A stretch of DNA of 64,000 bases from Sphaerochaeta pleomorpha str. Grapes (GCF_000236685.1 NC_016633.1:3353815-3417814); one strand, 5' to 3'; counted from the stretch's first letter, positions 35,712 to 45,363 are shown. Notes: generated by a model not told the origin, from the sequence alone. Program-made: numbers and translations.

Positions 35712-36605
35712 CTAGTTTTTCAATCTTGGGTCAAGTGCGTCTCTCAGGCCGTCTCCCATGACGTTGAGAGCCAAGATGGTAATCATGATTCCCAGTCCTG
35801 GAATTACCGTGATATGCCAACCCTCGCGGATATAGGAACGGGCTGAAGAGAGCATCGAACCCCACTCGGGTGTCGGGGGTTGAATTCCCAAGCCCAGGAA
35901 GGAAAGCCCCGCGATGGAAAGAATTGCACCGGCAACCCCCAAGGTAGCCTGCACAATCAGTGGGGCCATGGAATTGGGGAGAATATACTTGAAGATGATA
36001 CGCAAGTCGCTTGCACCCATGGCTCGGGCGGCTTCAATGAACTCCTGGTCCTTTATGGTTAGCACAGAAGCTCTTACCGTACGGGCGAAAGTGGGTACAT
36101 AGCTGATGGCGATTGCAATCAAGACATTGGTCAGGCTCGTACCCAATGCCGCGACGATCGCTGTAGCGAGTAACATGGAAGGAATAGCCAGCAGAACATC
36201 CATAATACGCATGATTACATTATCGGTTACCTTGCCGTAGTATCCTGCGAGTGATCCTAGAAGGCCCCCGACTATAGTAGACAGGGCAATTGCTACTGTT
36301 CCCATGAACAGCGAATAGCGTACAGCCCAGAGCATTCGCAAAAAAATATCACGGCCGAACTCATCCAAACCGAAAATATGCTCGGAACTTGGACCTTGGA
36401 GCCGCAACCTGAGATTCTGCTTGATAACATGGCTGTTATAGATGGCATTGTCAGTTACCAAGTCAATGACCATGGTGGTAAGCGCTATGGTTACCAGGGC
36501 CACAAGTACAAACATGCCTGCCAATGCCAATTTGTTTTTCTTGAACCGTCTCCAGGTTTCGGCACCCAAAGACCTTTGTTTTTTCTTATCTTGCAATACG
36601 TTCAT
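35712..36605 (-). CDS. dppC: peptide ABC transporter permease (DppC type)
   Basis: This 297-aa inner-membrane protein has an N-terminal segment (LALAGMFVLVALVTIALTTM), a periplasmic loop with HIFGLDEFGRDIFLRMLWA, and five further helices. The ATPase-coupling loop is EAARAMGASDLRIIFKYILP (EAA motif). Its start overlaps dppB by 4 bp. Confidence 0.93.
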   Translation of the reverse strand: MNVLQDKKKQRSLGAETWRRFKKNKLALAGMFVLVALVTIALTTMVIDLVTDNAIYNSHVIKQNLRLRLQGPSSEHIFGLDEFGRDIFLRMLWAVRYSLFMGTVAIALSTIVGGLLGSLAGYYGKVTDNVIMRIMDVLLAIPSMLLATAIVAALGTSLTNVLIAIAISYVPTFARTVRASVLTIKDQEFIEAARAMGASDLRIIFKYILPNSMAPLIVQATLGVAGAILSIAGLSFLGLGIQPPTPEWGSMLSSARSYIREGWHITVIPGLGIMITILALNVMGDGLRDALDPRLKN

Positions 36606-37576
36606 GCAGCTACACCCTTTTTCTTTCCAAAGCCTTTGCCGTACTGGGATTTAATCCGTGGGTCAATGAAAGCGTAGAGAATATCAACGCAGAGATTTAC
36701 GAAGGAGAACATGACTGCCATGAAGATAACAGCCCCCAGAACCATCGGGATATCCTTGCTGGTTATCGACTCGACCATCAAACGCCCCAAGCCAGGCCAG
36801 GAAAAGATTGTCTCGGTGAGCATTGCTCCCCCAAGTAGCTGGCCGAATTGCAATCCTACTGCAGTAACAATGGGAATTAGTGCATTCTTGAGCATGTGCC
36901 GGTTGGTTACTTGTTTTTCACTGATACCCTTTGCCCTGGCCGTACTAATATAGTCTTGGCGAATTACTTCGAGCATGGAAGACCTTGTCATCCTTACAAC
37001 AGTTGCGGCAGCCCCTGTCCCGAGGGTAATGGCAGGAAGGACGAGCGAGCGCAGCAAGGGCAGAAAACCTTGGCCCATACCTTGGGAAGGAAGCCACCCC
37101 AGTTTTAAGGCAAAAAGGAGGGACAAAAGCAGCCCGAGCCAAAAGTTAGGCATGGAAACCCCGATAAGGGAAAGCACCATCGAAGAGGTGTCCATCACGG
37201 TGTATTGCTTTTTTGCCGATAAAATACCGACAGGTATTCCAATAAGCAGGGCAACGAAAATACCCGCAACCGCAAGCATTGCGGTATTGGGGAATTTGTC
37301 CCATACCTGGGCTGCCACGCTGATCTGGTTCTTGTAGGATGTGCCGAGGTCACCTTGCAACAAGTTTCCCATGTACTTTGCATAGCGTATGATCAAAGGA
37401 TCATTGAGCCCCAGCTCAATTCGTTTAAGCGCAAGGGCTTCCGCACTTGCCTGGTCTCCTAGAATGATGGCTGCGGGGTCTCCCGGCGTAAGGGACATGA
37501 TAAAGAAAACAATGAACGTTACGCCGAGCAACACCGGGATCATCATAAAGAGACGCTTGAGAATGTATTTCCCCAT
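36602..37576 (-). CDS. dppB: peptide ABC transporter permease (DppB type)
   Basis: This 324-aa permease starts MGKYILKRLFMMIPVLLGVT, the typical DppB N-terminus, followed by SLTPGDPAAIILG. The coupling loop is YISTARAKGISEKQVTNRHM. It is the first of the transport genes and lies 125 bp after the M55 peptidase gene, a gap that could hold a second promoter. Confidence 0.93.
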   Translation of the reverse strand: MGKYILKRLFMMIPVLLGVTFIVFFIMSLTPGDPAAIILGDQASAEALALKRIELGLNDPLIIRYAKYMGNLLQGDLGTSYKNQISVAAQVWDKFPNTAMLAVAGIFVALLIGIPVGILSAKKQYTVMDTSSMVLSLIGVSMPNFWLGLLLSLLFALKLGWLPSQGMGQGFLPLLRSLVLPAITLGTGAAATVVRMTRSSMLEVIRQDYISTARAKGISEKQVTNRHMLKNALIPIVTAVGLQFGQLLGGAMLTETIFSWPGLGRLMVESITSKDIPMVLGAVIFMAVMFSFVNLCVDILYAFIDPRIKSQYGKGFGKKKGVAA

Positions 37577-37701
37577 AGTGACTCCAAATTAAAAGCTTAA
37601 AAACTATATATATGAAAACCCCTGTATTAGGTGTGCTTTACTAAGAGTATCTCTGTAAAAGAGATGCGTGACATTTTATGATGACATCACGTTGATAGAC
37701 C

Positions 37702-38550
37702 TTAGGTGTACTGGGAGAACCGGCCTCCTACGATGGCAATTGTCAGAATCATCCTGAAAACATCGCTATAGTTCTTTGAACGGTAGGCAACCGTCCGGCC
37801 TGAAAGCCGTATGATCCCTGGTACTATAGCTACAGCATCGGCAACGACTGTAGTGGTTAAGTCAATTTCAAGTTCATAGGTTCCCTCGAAGTGTTTGACC
37901 TCCAAGTCCCTATAGTTGCCAATCGCTTCCCTGGTCTTTTCCCTGAATTTCTTTTCAACATACTCGGGTGAGAACATTTTCCCAGTGAATCGCCCAAGAC
38001 CTTGTTTTGTGCAAACATAGGGTACCTGGAAAAAATCCTTGAGCTGCTGCTCCAGCACATCATCGCCGCTGATCATTGCTATCGGTACTCCGAATAAACC
38101 GGCGAAATAGGCATTGATCTCTACTTCCCCTACGGTTCTGCCATTCAAGCGGGCATTGTAAATGCAGGAAGCGGAATAGGAATGGTCCATCATGCCGTGA
38201 AGGGTACCGATCATGGCATGGTAGCCGATGAGAAATACTACATCGAAACTTTCATCCAGGCCTTCCATCATATAGGAATGGCGGGGGTAGCCCTTGATAT
38301 GGTTGACCCGCTCATCACCAAACGATCCGAAAGAGAGGTTTTCTCCCCTGGAATGGGAATCACAGATACAGATTTCTTCGATTGCAAAGAGCTTGTCTTC
38401 TCTTTCCATCCGAAATAATTCATCAATTACCCAAGTCAATTCCTGCTTGAGCAAGGCTGCACATTCCCTGCCCCTTACATTCGGTTCCATCTCATTCCAG
38501 GACGAGATCCCTTCGATTCCTTCCATGTCAGTTGAAATATAAATTTTCAT
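37702..38550 (-). CDS. dppA: D-aminopeptidase, M55 family (DppA-like)
   Basis: This 282-aa zinc peptidase resembles B. subtilis DppA, which cleaves D-Ala-containing dipeptides. Metal and active-site segments are ISTDMEGIEGISSW (DxE, residues 5-15), ICDSHSRGENL, LIGYHAMIGT near 108 and AMISGDDVLEQQ. Its start overlaps the rpiR stop by 4 bp. Together with the Dpp transporter it suggests use of D-amino-acid peptides such as peptidoglycan stem fragments. Confidence 0.9.
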   Translation of the reverse strand: MKIYISTDMEGIEGISSWNEMEPNVRGRECAALLKQELTWVIDELFRMEREDKLFAIEEICICDSHSRGENLSFGSFGDERVNHIKGYPRHSYMMEGLDESFDVVFLIGYHAMIGTLHGMMDHSYSASCIYNARLNGRTVGEVEINAYFAGLFGVPIAMISGDDVLEQQLKDFFQVPYVCTKQGLGRFTGKMFSPEYVEKKFREKTREAIGNYRDLEVKHFEGTYELEIDLTTTVVADAVAIVPGIIRLSGRTVAYRSKNYSDVFRMILTIAIVGGRFSQYT

Positions 38551-39416
38551 ATGAACATATCCTTCTGGATTTTAACAAATTGGTACGCAGCCCTTTCATC
38601 TTCAACAACCGTTTTCATTCCCGTAAGTAGGTTTTCCTTGCTGTTCAGCAATAACATGTTTATCAAAACCTGTACTATGGCAACCATTCCTACATAGGAA
38701 TTCGTTAGGAGCAAAGAATTGTTTTCACAACGCACTACGGCGCTAGCAAACGAATAAATCGGGCACAGGGGGGAGTCGGTGAACAAAAATACGTCCGCAC
38801 CTTTTCCCTTGGCATAGGTTGCTACCTGGATTGCCTCGATGGAATATGGAGGGAGCGTCATGACAAAGAGAATGTCGCCTGGTTTTATCGAGTGCAACCT
38901 TGGATTGTAATCTGAGATAGATCCTGTAATGCCGATAATTTCCTTTATCTGCATGCTTACCAGGGCATATTCAAAAATCTGCATAATATTCTTGCTGACA
39001 CCAAAACCACTGATGAATATTTTCTCGGATTCAAAAACCTTCTGGACCATTTTGGAAAGAGTCTGGACATTGATATCATGGAGTGTCTTGCTCAAGTTGA
39101 AGATTTCATTCTCGGCAAGTTTTTCCAGCTGTTTTGTGGCCGGAAGTATATCAAGCTCATTTAAGGCTACCTGGGTGTCCTTATTCAGTTTGTTCTTGAC
39201 CTCATCCTGGATAGCTTCCCGAAATTCCTTGTACCCCTTGAATTCCATGAATTGGGTGAACCGTACCAAGGATGCATTGCTCACTCCAATTTTTTTACTT
39301 AATTCATTTACAGAGGTGAATCCGATCTCATCATAGTTTTCCAGTATATAGACCGCAATCTCATGATACGAAAGAGACATCGAAGCGAGGTTTTTTCTGA
39401 TCTTGTCTCGAACCAT
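38547..39416 (-). CDS. RpiR family regulator of the peptide operon
   Basis: This 289-aa regulator has an N-terminal RpiR helix-turn-helix (SVNELSKKIGVSNASLVRFT, residues about 35-55) and a C-terminal SIS domain (about 110-265, with KIFISGFGVSKNIMQIF and VFLFTDSPLCP). SIS domains bind phosphosugars; MurR, of this family, senses MurNAc 6-phosphate. ATG 39416 with AAGGAG 6 bp upstream is chosen over an earlier start. As first gene of the operon it most likely controls peptide uptake in response to a cell-wall sugar, though this is inferred. Confidence 0.9.
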   Translation of the reverse strand: MVRDKIRKNLASMSLSYHEIAVYILENYDEIGFTSVNELSKKIGVSNASLVRFTQFMEFKGYKEFREAIQDEVKNKLNKDTQVALNELDILPATKQLEKLAENEIFNLSKTLHDINVQTLSKMVQKVFESEKIFISGFGVSKNIMQIFEYALVSMQIKEIIGITGSISDYNPRLHSIKPGDILFVMTLPPYSIEAIQVATYAKGKGADVFLFTDSPLCPIYSFASAVVRCENNSLLLTNSYVGMVAIVQVLINMLLLNSKENLLTGMKTVVEDERAAYQFVKIQKDMFI

Positions 39417-39469
39417 ATCATGCTCCTTATACGATAAATGCGTACTGAAAAGGGGAGGAAAAAGAAAAA

Positions 39470-39519
39470 AGCGTTTAGGGCTTGGGCTCGGCAAAGTAGG
39501 TAAGGCGCCCTAAACCGCT
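39470..39519 (-). promoter_or_regulatory. terminator-like hairpin in the rpiR leader
   Basis: AGCGTTTAGGGC (39470-39481) and GCCCTAAACCGCT (39507-39519) are complementary apart from one bulged base. On the minus strand the stem is followed directly by TTTTTTCTTTTTCC. It lies 54 bp upstream of the rpiR start, with no minus-strand gene before it, so it may attenuate transcription into the peptide operon. The 39520-39839 divergent region is AT-rich and holds no gene. Confidence 0.55.
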
Positions 39520-39839
39520 TTTCTCGTTGTTTAGGTTATCAATAACTGTAATAATAGTTACCACAACTTAGATTATATTAACAAAATTTACATAGTTTTG
39601 CATCATTTATTTTATTTATTTTTAGATATGGAATAAATTGATACAATATAAAGAAAAATCAGAACACCTGTTTTTAATTTTGTCAATAGTAAAAAACTAA
39701 GTAAGCGAAAATGCCAACCCTGTACAATGATTTCCTCTGTGGTAATTGCAGAAAAAGATTCCTCTGCTGTTACAATATCCCTGTGCAGGGAATGTGAAAG
39801 GGTTATACTCACACTAGATGATAATACGGGGGAGTGTGT

Positions 39840-40568
39840 ATGAAAATAGCTTTTATAAGTGACATTCATGGCAACCTGCAGGCCTTTGAAGCTGTGGTGA
39901 AAGACTTTACAAAAGAACACGTCGAGGCAGTCATCTTTTTGGGTGATTTAATTTTCTATGGGCTCTATCCCCGTCAGTGTTATGACTTGCTTGTCTCCTT
40001 ACATCCGATTTGCTGCATCAAGGGCAATACCGATGCAAACTTGGAAGAGCTTGAAACGTTTGTCCCGGTTTCACCACAAGAGAGGATTCTGTATGAGAAT
40101 ATTCAATTTTGTAACGAGCAACTTTCCCCAGAGGCTAAAGTTACTATAGCCTCCTGGCCTATTGCAAAGAGAATCACCTTGGAGAATGAAGAGATACTAG
40201 TCTGCCATGGCAGTCCCTACCATTTCAAAGATCAGTTATCCCTGCAAAGCAGGCAACTCGAAGAATTGGCCGCCAGGATTGAAAAAGAACCGGTTAACCA
40301 TATTTATTGTGGCCATACGCACATTCCGCAGATCTTTAGCCTGAAAGAGAAACGCATAGTGAATGCAGGGGCCGTAGGGTACTCCTTTGACAGGGACAAC
40401 AGAGCTTCCTATTGCCTGACAACCATTGAAAAGGGACAGTGGGAAAATATGATAAAAAGGGTGGAATATCCAGTAGACGAGTATGCCAAAGAAGTCTTGG
40501 CTATCCCGCGGTTTGGGCATAATCTCTGGTATATCCTGAAGCAAGGGACATTCGAAAAGAAACTATAA
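39840..40568 (+). CDS. YfcE/MJ0936-like metallophosphoesterase
   Basis: This 242-aa calcineurin-like phosphoesterase has the five metal blocks: FISDIHGN (residues 5-12), FLGDLIFYG, IKGNTDANLEE (GNxD), VCHGSPY and YCGHTHIPQ. These enzymes hydrolyse phosphomono- or diesters in the cytoplasm; the substrate is unknown. ATG 39840 has GGGGGAG 5 bp upstream. It converges on the molybdenum hydroxylase operon; a weak hairpin (about 40585-40611) lies between. Confidence 0.88.
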   Translation: MKIAFISDIHGNLQAFEAVVKDFTKEHVEAVIFLGDLIFYGLYPRQCYDLLVSLHPICCIKGNTDANLEELETFVPVSPQERILYENIQFCNEQLSPEAKVTIASWPIAKRITLENEEILVCHGSPYHFKDQLSLQSRQLEELAARIEKEPVNHIYCGHTHIPQIFSLKEKRIVNAGAVGYSFDRDNRASYCLTTIEKGQWENMIKRVEYPVDEYAKEVLAIPRFGHNLWYILKQGTFEKKL

Positions 40569-40613
40569 AGAATTGGCTTTATGGTTTCCTTTCGAAGACT
40601 AAAGGGAAAAAAC

Positions 40614-42995
40614 CTATACCCCCAGGATTGCTTTCCTCGTCAGTTCCTGTGCTATTTGGACTTTATACCGGTTGCAGGCAAGCGGAAAGGCTTCCTTGCC
40701 AATGATTTTTCCCGCCATGGCAGCAGTTGCTTCGGTTATCTTTTTGCCGATGAGCATTTTCTCGACTTTCGATGCTCTCACCGGTATTGGTGCAACCGCC
40801 CCGAGCACGACCCTGGCTTCGGTTATAACGTCGTCTTTACAGGTGATCACTGCCGCCACACTCACGATAGGAAAGTCAATCGAGTTCCTGATCCTAAATT
40901 TTTCAAAGCTTCCCCTGGAGTTTTCCTTTGGCAAGGGGATGAAAATCTCCTGAACGAGTTCATCATCGGCGAGCACCGTTGTTTTCATGAGAGCGGCAGA
41001 GAAAAAATCTTCGGCAGGGATATTCCTTTTTGTTGTTTTTATCATTGCTTTAAGGGCTATAAGCGCTGGGGCCAAGTCTGAAGCATTTACTGCGACACAG
41101 CTACAGTCGAAGCAACGATGGGCTTCCAGTTCGATTTTTTCCCGGCCAATCGTTTGGTAATCTTCCTTTTTCAGGCTACGATTGGAGACTGCAATTTCTT
41201 CAACTGTGATTCTCGGTGAGGTTGTAAAGGCTTCTCTGTTAATCTCTCGGAGTTCGGGTCTCAATATCTGTGCTGTGGGGCTTACCATAGCTTTCTTTTC
41301 TTTTAGAAGCGATGCTTCGATGGCATGTGATGCGAGTCTGCCTGCTGCAATGGCTTCTACCGCGGTTGCCGGTCCGCTTACAATATCGCCTCCTGCATAA
41401 ATTCGTTCTATGCTGGTTTCCATGGTAAGTGGATTGACTTCGATACCATTCCCTTTGGTCGGTTTGAGCGCTTCCAGTCCTTTCAGGTTCTGGTCCTGCC
41501 CGATAGCGGCGATTACCCAATCTGCTTTGAAAAGGAATTCACTGCCAGGAATCTCTATCGGTCTTCTCCTTCCTGATGCATCGAGGTCGCCAAGCTGCAT
41601 CTTGCAACATTGGAGACCTACAAGGGTATTCCCTTCCAAAACTGCTTTTTTAGGGGAAGTGAGAAAGTGTAGCTCGACTCCCTCTCTTTTTGCATCTTCT
41701 ATTTCCTCGGCTTCCGAGGGCATCTCATTCTGGGTTCTTCTATACAGGAGGGCTACGTGTTTTGCCCCGCATCGAAGCGCGGTACGTGCTGCATCGATTG
41801 CGGTATTCCCTCCACCGATGACAGCAACCGTACCTTTCAGGTTTGGAGAACCCGTTCGTTTGACAGCTTCCAGAAAATAGATTCCGCTGAGAACGTTCCT
41901 GTGTTGTTCACCTTCGATTCCCAAAGATTTTGGAACCCATGAGCCCACAGCCAGAAATATTGCCTCGAATCCCTCATGCTTGAGACTGTCCAGGGTAAAG
42001 TCCTTTCCCAGGACTTGTGATGTGCTTACCCGTATGCCTGTAGAGACGAGAAATTCGATTTGTCTGTCCATTATTTTGCCAGATAGCCTGAATTCTGGAA
42101 TTCCATAGCGGAGCATTCCCCCTAGCTTAGGCTGTTTTTCAAATATGGTAACGGTAAAGCCTTTTAAGCGAAGGTAATAGGCGCAACTTAGGCCTGCAGG
42201 GCCTCCACCGATAACAGCAACACTCCTGCCATTTTCCTGTATACTTTCTTTTTTCCAGGTTTCCTGGTTCTCCAGGATAAAGTCTCCGATATGCCTCTCT
42301 ATGGACCTGATAGACACTGCACTGTCGATTTCGCCGCGGTTGCATCCCTGCTCGCAGAAATGTGGACAGATCCGGCCTGTAATGGCAGGCATCGGATTCT
42401 TTTCCAGGATAATCCGGCTTGCTTCCTCTATCTCCCCTATACGTATTTTTTCCATGTAAAGAGGAATATCGACAGAATCGGGACAAGAGGCACTGCAACC
42501 CGGCTTGCCTACGGGCACAGAACCGAAAATGGAATGAAATCGGTTTTCCCCTGTCAGGGCTGGGCATTTCTGCCCACCCTTGCGAAGGCAGTGAAAGGTG
42601 TTTTCATAGTTTCTGTAGTACCAGCACCTGGGTTCCTGACAGATATTGCCCCCGACTGTGCCCATATTCCTGATTTGCGGGGAGGCCACCGCATGGGCGG
42701 CTTTGGCAAGTAAGGGGAGTTTTTCCCGGACTGTTTTGTCCTTGGCAAGGTCACTGAGTTTTGTCAGGGTGCCCACGGTAATTCCGTTTGCATCGTGTAT
42801 GATATGGTCCAAGCCCTTGATTGTTTTCAAATCGACAAGGAAAGCTGGATTTTCAGCATGGACTTCGTCTTTGAGGATTCCTAGGATATCGGTTCCCCCA
42901 GCTATGGCAACAGCCTTCCCTTTTTCGACATCCAACAGGCTTGTAGCTTCTTCAAGTGATTGTACCGCTATATGTTCGAACGTTTGCATTCCCAT
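40614..42995 (-). CDS. molybdenum hydroxylase FAD subunit with an inserted GltD-like domain
   Basis: This 793-aa protein is a nested fusion. Residues 1-155 are the FAD-binding half of a xanthine dehydrogenase-type medium subunit (AIAGGTDIL, ASPQIRNMGTVGGNI, then Cys at 124, 136 and 144 in EPRCWYY, HCLRKGG and KCPAL). Residues about 160-625 are a complete GltD-like unit: two Fe-S cysteine groups (CSASCPDSVDIP; CPHFCEQGC), FAD site VAVIGGGPAGLSCAYYL and NAD(P) site VAVIGGGNTAIDAARTAL. From 631 the medium subunit resumes (CSCVAVNASDLAPALIALKA, then the CO-dehydrogenase flavoprotein C-domain). It probably passes electrons between NAD(P)H and the hydroxylase. E. coli YgfK and YgfM are the nearest separate parallels I know. 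Confidence 0.88.
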   Translation of the reverse strand: MGMQTFEHIAVQSLEEATSLLDVEKGKAVAIAGGTDILGILKDEVHAENPAFLVDLKTIKGLDHIIHDANGITVGTLTKLSDLAKDKTVREKLPLLAKAAHAVASPQIRNMGTVGGNICQEPRCWYYRNYENTFHCLRKGGQKCPALTGENRFHSIFGSVPVGKPGCSASCPDSVDIPLYMEKIRIGEIEEASRIILEKNPMPAITGRICPHFCEQGCNRGEIDSAVSIRSIERHIGDFILENQETWKKESIQENGRSVAVIGGGPAGLSCAYYLRLKGFTVTIFEKQPKLGGMLRYGIPEFRLSGKIMDRQIEFLVSTGIRVSTSQVLGKDFTLDSLKHEGFEAIFLAVGSWVPKSLGIEGEQHRNVLSGIYFLEAVKRTGSPNLKGTVAVIGGGNTAIDAARTALRCGAKHVALLYRRTQNEMPSEAEEIEDAKREGVELHFLTSPKKAVLEGNTLVGLQCCKMQLGDLDASGRRRPIEIPGSEFLFKADWVIAAIGQDQNLKGLEALKPTKGNGIEVNPLTMETSIERIYAGGDIVSGPATAVEAIAAGRLASHAIEASLLKEKKAMVSPTAQILRPELREINREAFTTSPRITVEEIAVSNRSLKKEDYQTIGREKIELEAHRCFDCSCVAVNASDLAPALIALKAMIKTTKRNIPAEDFFSAALMKTTVLADDELVQEIFIPLPKENSRGSFEKFRIRNSIDFPIVSVAAVITCKDDVITEARVVLGAVAPIPVRASKVEKMLIGKKITEATAAMAGKIIGKEAFPLACNRYKVQIAQELTRKAILGV

Positions 42996-43005
42996 GGTTT
43001 TCCCC

Positions 43006-45363
43006 TCAGTCCTTTCCCAGTGCTTTGAGAATTTTTTCCGGTTTGACTGGAATATCGTTCACCCTAACGCCGATGGCATTGTAGATTGCATTCTGGATTG
43101 CCCCAGGCGTACACGACACTGTGCCCTCACCAATGCCACAAGCGCCATATTTGCCGGTCCCTTTCCAGACTTCAAGCAAAACAGGATCGATTTCAGGCAT
43201 ATCTGACATGGTAGGGATGGTGTAGTCTATCCAGTTGAAGTTCAAAGGAATGCCTGTTGCCTTGTCATAGATGATTTCCTCGGTCAAAGCTTCGCCCATG
43301 CCCATGCATTGGCCTCCGATTTGTTGCGCTTCGGCTCCTGAGGCATACATGACTGTTCCGCAGTCATTGACTACCACCAGTTTCACCACCTCGACTTTTC
43401 CTGTCCCGGTGTCGACTTCAACTTCGGCAAAATTTGCAAAAAAGGGAACTCCGGTGAGTTTGACATCCGGTGTGCGACTGCTTGCAACGGTGATAGGGGC
43501 ATTGTCGCCTTTTCTCAGAAGTTCTTTGATGGTCAGGTCCAAGGAAGGCTGGGAGGTGACCAAGACTTTGCCTTGTTCGAAGAAAATCTCTGTTGAAGGG
43601 ACCTTGAGAATCTCAGAGGCTACCTCTCCGAGTTTGAGCTTGAGTTCCTTGGCGGTATCGATTAGTACTTCTGATTGCAAAAAGGAAACTGCACTATCAG
43701 TCTGTACACAGTCCTTGATTCCATCGTTGGTGTCGACGATACTTGTCCATTGGATGTCTTGCAGGGAGATATTTAGAAACTGCAGGGCTTCAGCACACCC
43801 CAGTAGATTACAGGTGTTCGACCCTCCTCCGACTTCGATGGAGGCTGCCTTCAACAAAACTGTGCAGTCGGGATTCAAGGTAAGGGTTACCTGAACCTTC
43901 CCCCTGCGTTTTTCCTGCCATTCGGCATGCCAGGAGGGATGGCAGGAGAACCCGACCCCGCGTTTCTTTGTTCCGTTAAAAAGAGGTCCTTTCCCTGGTT
44001 TGTGACGTAGGTCCTTCCACCCTATTCTCCGCTTTCCTTCCTCCAACACTACCTGCAGGCTTTTACTGGGAAGTTTTTCCCATTCATGGGCAAAATTCTT
44101 GATACAGAGATCTATTGGATCCATATCCAACTTCTCGCTCAGCTCATCGATAAGGTGGGCGAAGATAAGGTTGAACTGTGAATTCCCGACACCCCGCATC
44201 ATGCATCCGGGGATGACATTGGTATATACCCCATAGGCTTCCATGCGCAAATTGGGAATGTGGGCAAGGACGACTTCTGCAAGTTCTTTGGGTACAAACT
44301 TGAGGGCAAACATCGAGAGGTCTGCGTAGGCGCCGACATTGCCTATCGACTTGAAATGCATCGAGGTTATCGTTCCGTCCTTCTTTGCCCCGACCTTACA
44401 GGTATACTGGGCAGGTTGTCTGGTGTTGAGGAAACTCTGATGGCGGGTATGGCGGTATTTGACCGGCCTCCCTGTTTTCATCGAGAGTAGGGCGGTTATA
44501 AGAAAGAAGGGTTGGTCTCCGGTGTCTCCACGGCCAAACTGACCTCCTACGTACGAGGCGATTGCCCTGATTTTGTGCAGGGGCAAGCCAAGCATCTCAC
44601 TGATATGCATCCGTAACTGGTCTGCAGCATACGAGTTTGACCAGACTGTCAGATTGTCTTCTTTCCATTGCATGAGGCAGCACCAGTTGTCCATACTTGC
44701 CTGGGTCGCATTGTGATGGGTGGAATGTACTTCGATTACTACATCAGCAGTTTTAAAATCGGAATCGACGTTTCCCCTGTCTTCGAACACATCGGGGCCG
44801 CCGGTAGGGTCGGGGGCAAGCACGTTGCTACTGGTCAAATCGGGATGGACCAAGGGGGAGTCGATGGCCATCGACTCGATGGGGTCGAGGGCAAAAGGTT
44901 TTTTCTCCCATTCGATATCGATGAGTTTCAAGGCTTGTTCTGCAATTTTTTCGCTTTCGGCAGCTACTGCGATGCCCATTTCATCTCCGACCCAGCTTGC
45001 TCCTTCGCCAAGGACCCTTCGGTCGCGGAAAGGAAACATCATGCGGTCCCAGGTTACGGTGTCGACGCAGTCGGTCCAACCTGCATTGGTGAGTTTGAGA
45101 TTGGAGAATTCCGGATCTTTGTAGGTCATGACCGTCACTACTCCGGGAAGTGCTTCTGCTTTTTTGGTGTCAAAGGACACGATCCTTGCATTCGGGTAGG
45201 GACTTCTGAGCACTTTTGCATAGAGCAGGTCAGGAAATTTTCGTTTGATAGTCATGTCATCGGCAAACAATGCTTTCCCGCTTGCTTTCTCCCACCCATC
45301 GATTTTTGGGCGGTAGGTTCCGATAAATGTATGCGCATCTCTTGGTTTGAAGGGTTCGTTCAT
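43006..45363 (-). CDS. molybdenum hydroxylase, molybdopterin-binding subunit
   Basis: This 785-aa catalytic subunit belongs to the xanthine dehydrogenase/aldehyde oxidoreductase family and binds the molybdenum cytosine dinucleotide or similar cofactor. N-terminal hammerhead domain: KIDGWEKASGKALFADDM. Cofactor segments: SYVGGQFGRGDTGDQPF near 260, MRGVGNSQFNLIFA near 370 and the C-terminal GACGIGEGTVSCTPGAI with the catalytic Glu in GIGEG. The substrate is not evident (purine, nicotinate, aldehyde or aromatic acyl-CoA are all possible). It overlaps the [2Fe-2S] subunit by 4 bp. Confidence 0.9.
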   Translation of the reverse strand: MNEPFKPRDAHTFIGTYRPKIDGWEKASGKALFADDMTIKRKFPDLLYAKVLRSPYPNARIVSFDTKKAEALPGVVTVMTYKDPEFSNLKLTNAGWTDCVDTVTWDRMMFPFRDRRVLGEGASWVGDEMGIAVAAESEKIAEQALKLIDIEWEKKPFALDPIESMAIDSPLVHPDLTSSNVLAPDPTGGPDVFEDRGNVDSDFKTADVVIEVHSTHHNATQASMDNWCCLMQWKEDNLTVWSNSYAADQLRMHISEMLGLPLHKIRAIASYVGGQFGRGDTGDQPFFLITALLSMKTGRPVKYRHTRHQSFLNTRQPAQYTCKVGAKKDGTITSMHFKSIGNVGAYADLSMFALKFVPKELAEVVLAHIPNLRMEAYGVYTNVIPGCMMRGVGNSQFNLIFAHLIDELSEKLDMDPIDLCIKNFAHEWEKLPSKSLQVVLEEGKRRIGWKDLRHKPGKGPLFNGTKKRGVGFSCHPSWHAEWQEKRRGKVQVTLTLNPDCTVLLKAASIEVGGGSNTCNLLGCAEALQFLNISLQDIQWTSIVDTNDGIKDCVQTDSAVSFLQSEVLIDTAKELKLKLGEVASEILKVPSTEIFFEQGKVLVTSQPSLDLTIKELLRKGDNAPITVASSRTPDVKLTGVPFFANFAEVEVDTGTGKVEVVKLVVVNDCGTVMYASGAEAQQIGGQCMGMGEALTEEIIYDKATGIPLNFNWIDYTIPTMSDMPEIDPVLLEVWKGTGKYGACGIGEGTVSCTPGAIQNAIYNAIGVRVNDIPVKPEKILKALGKD

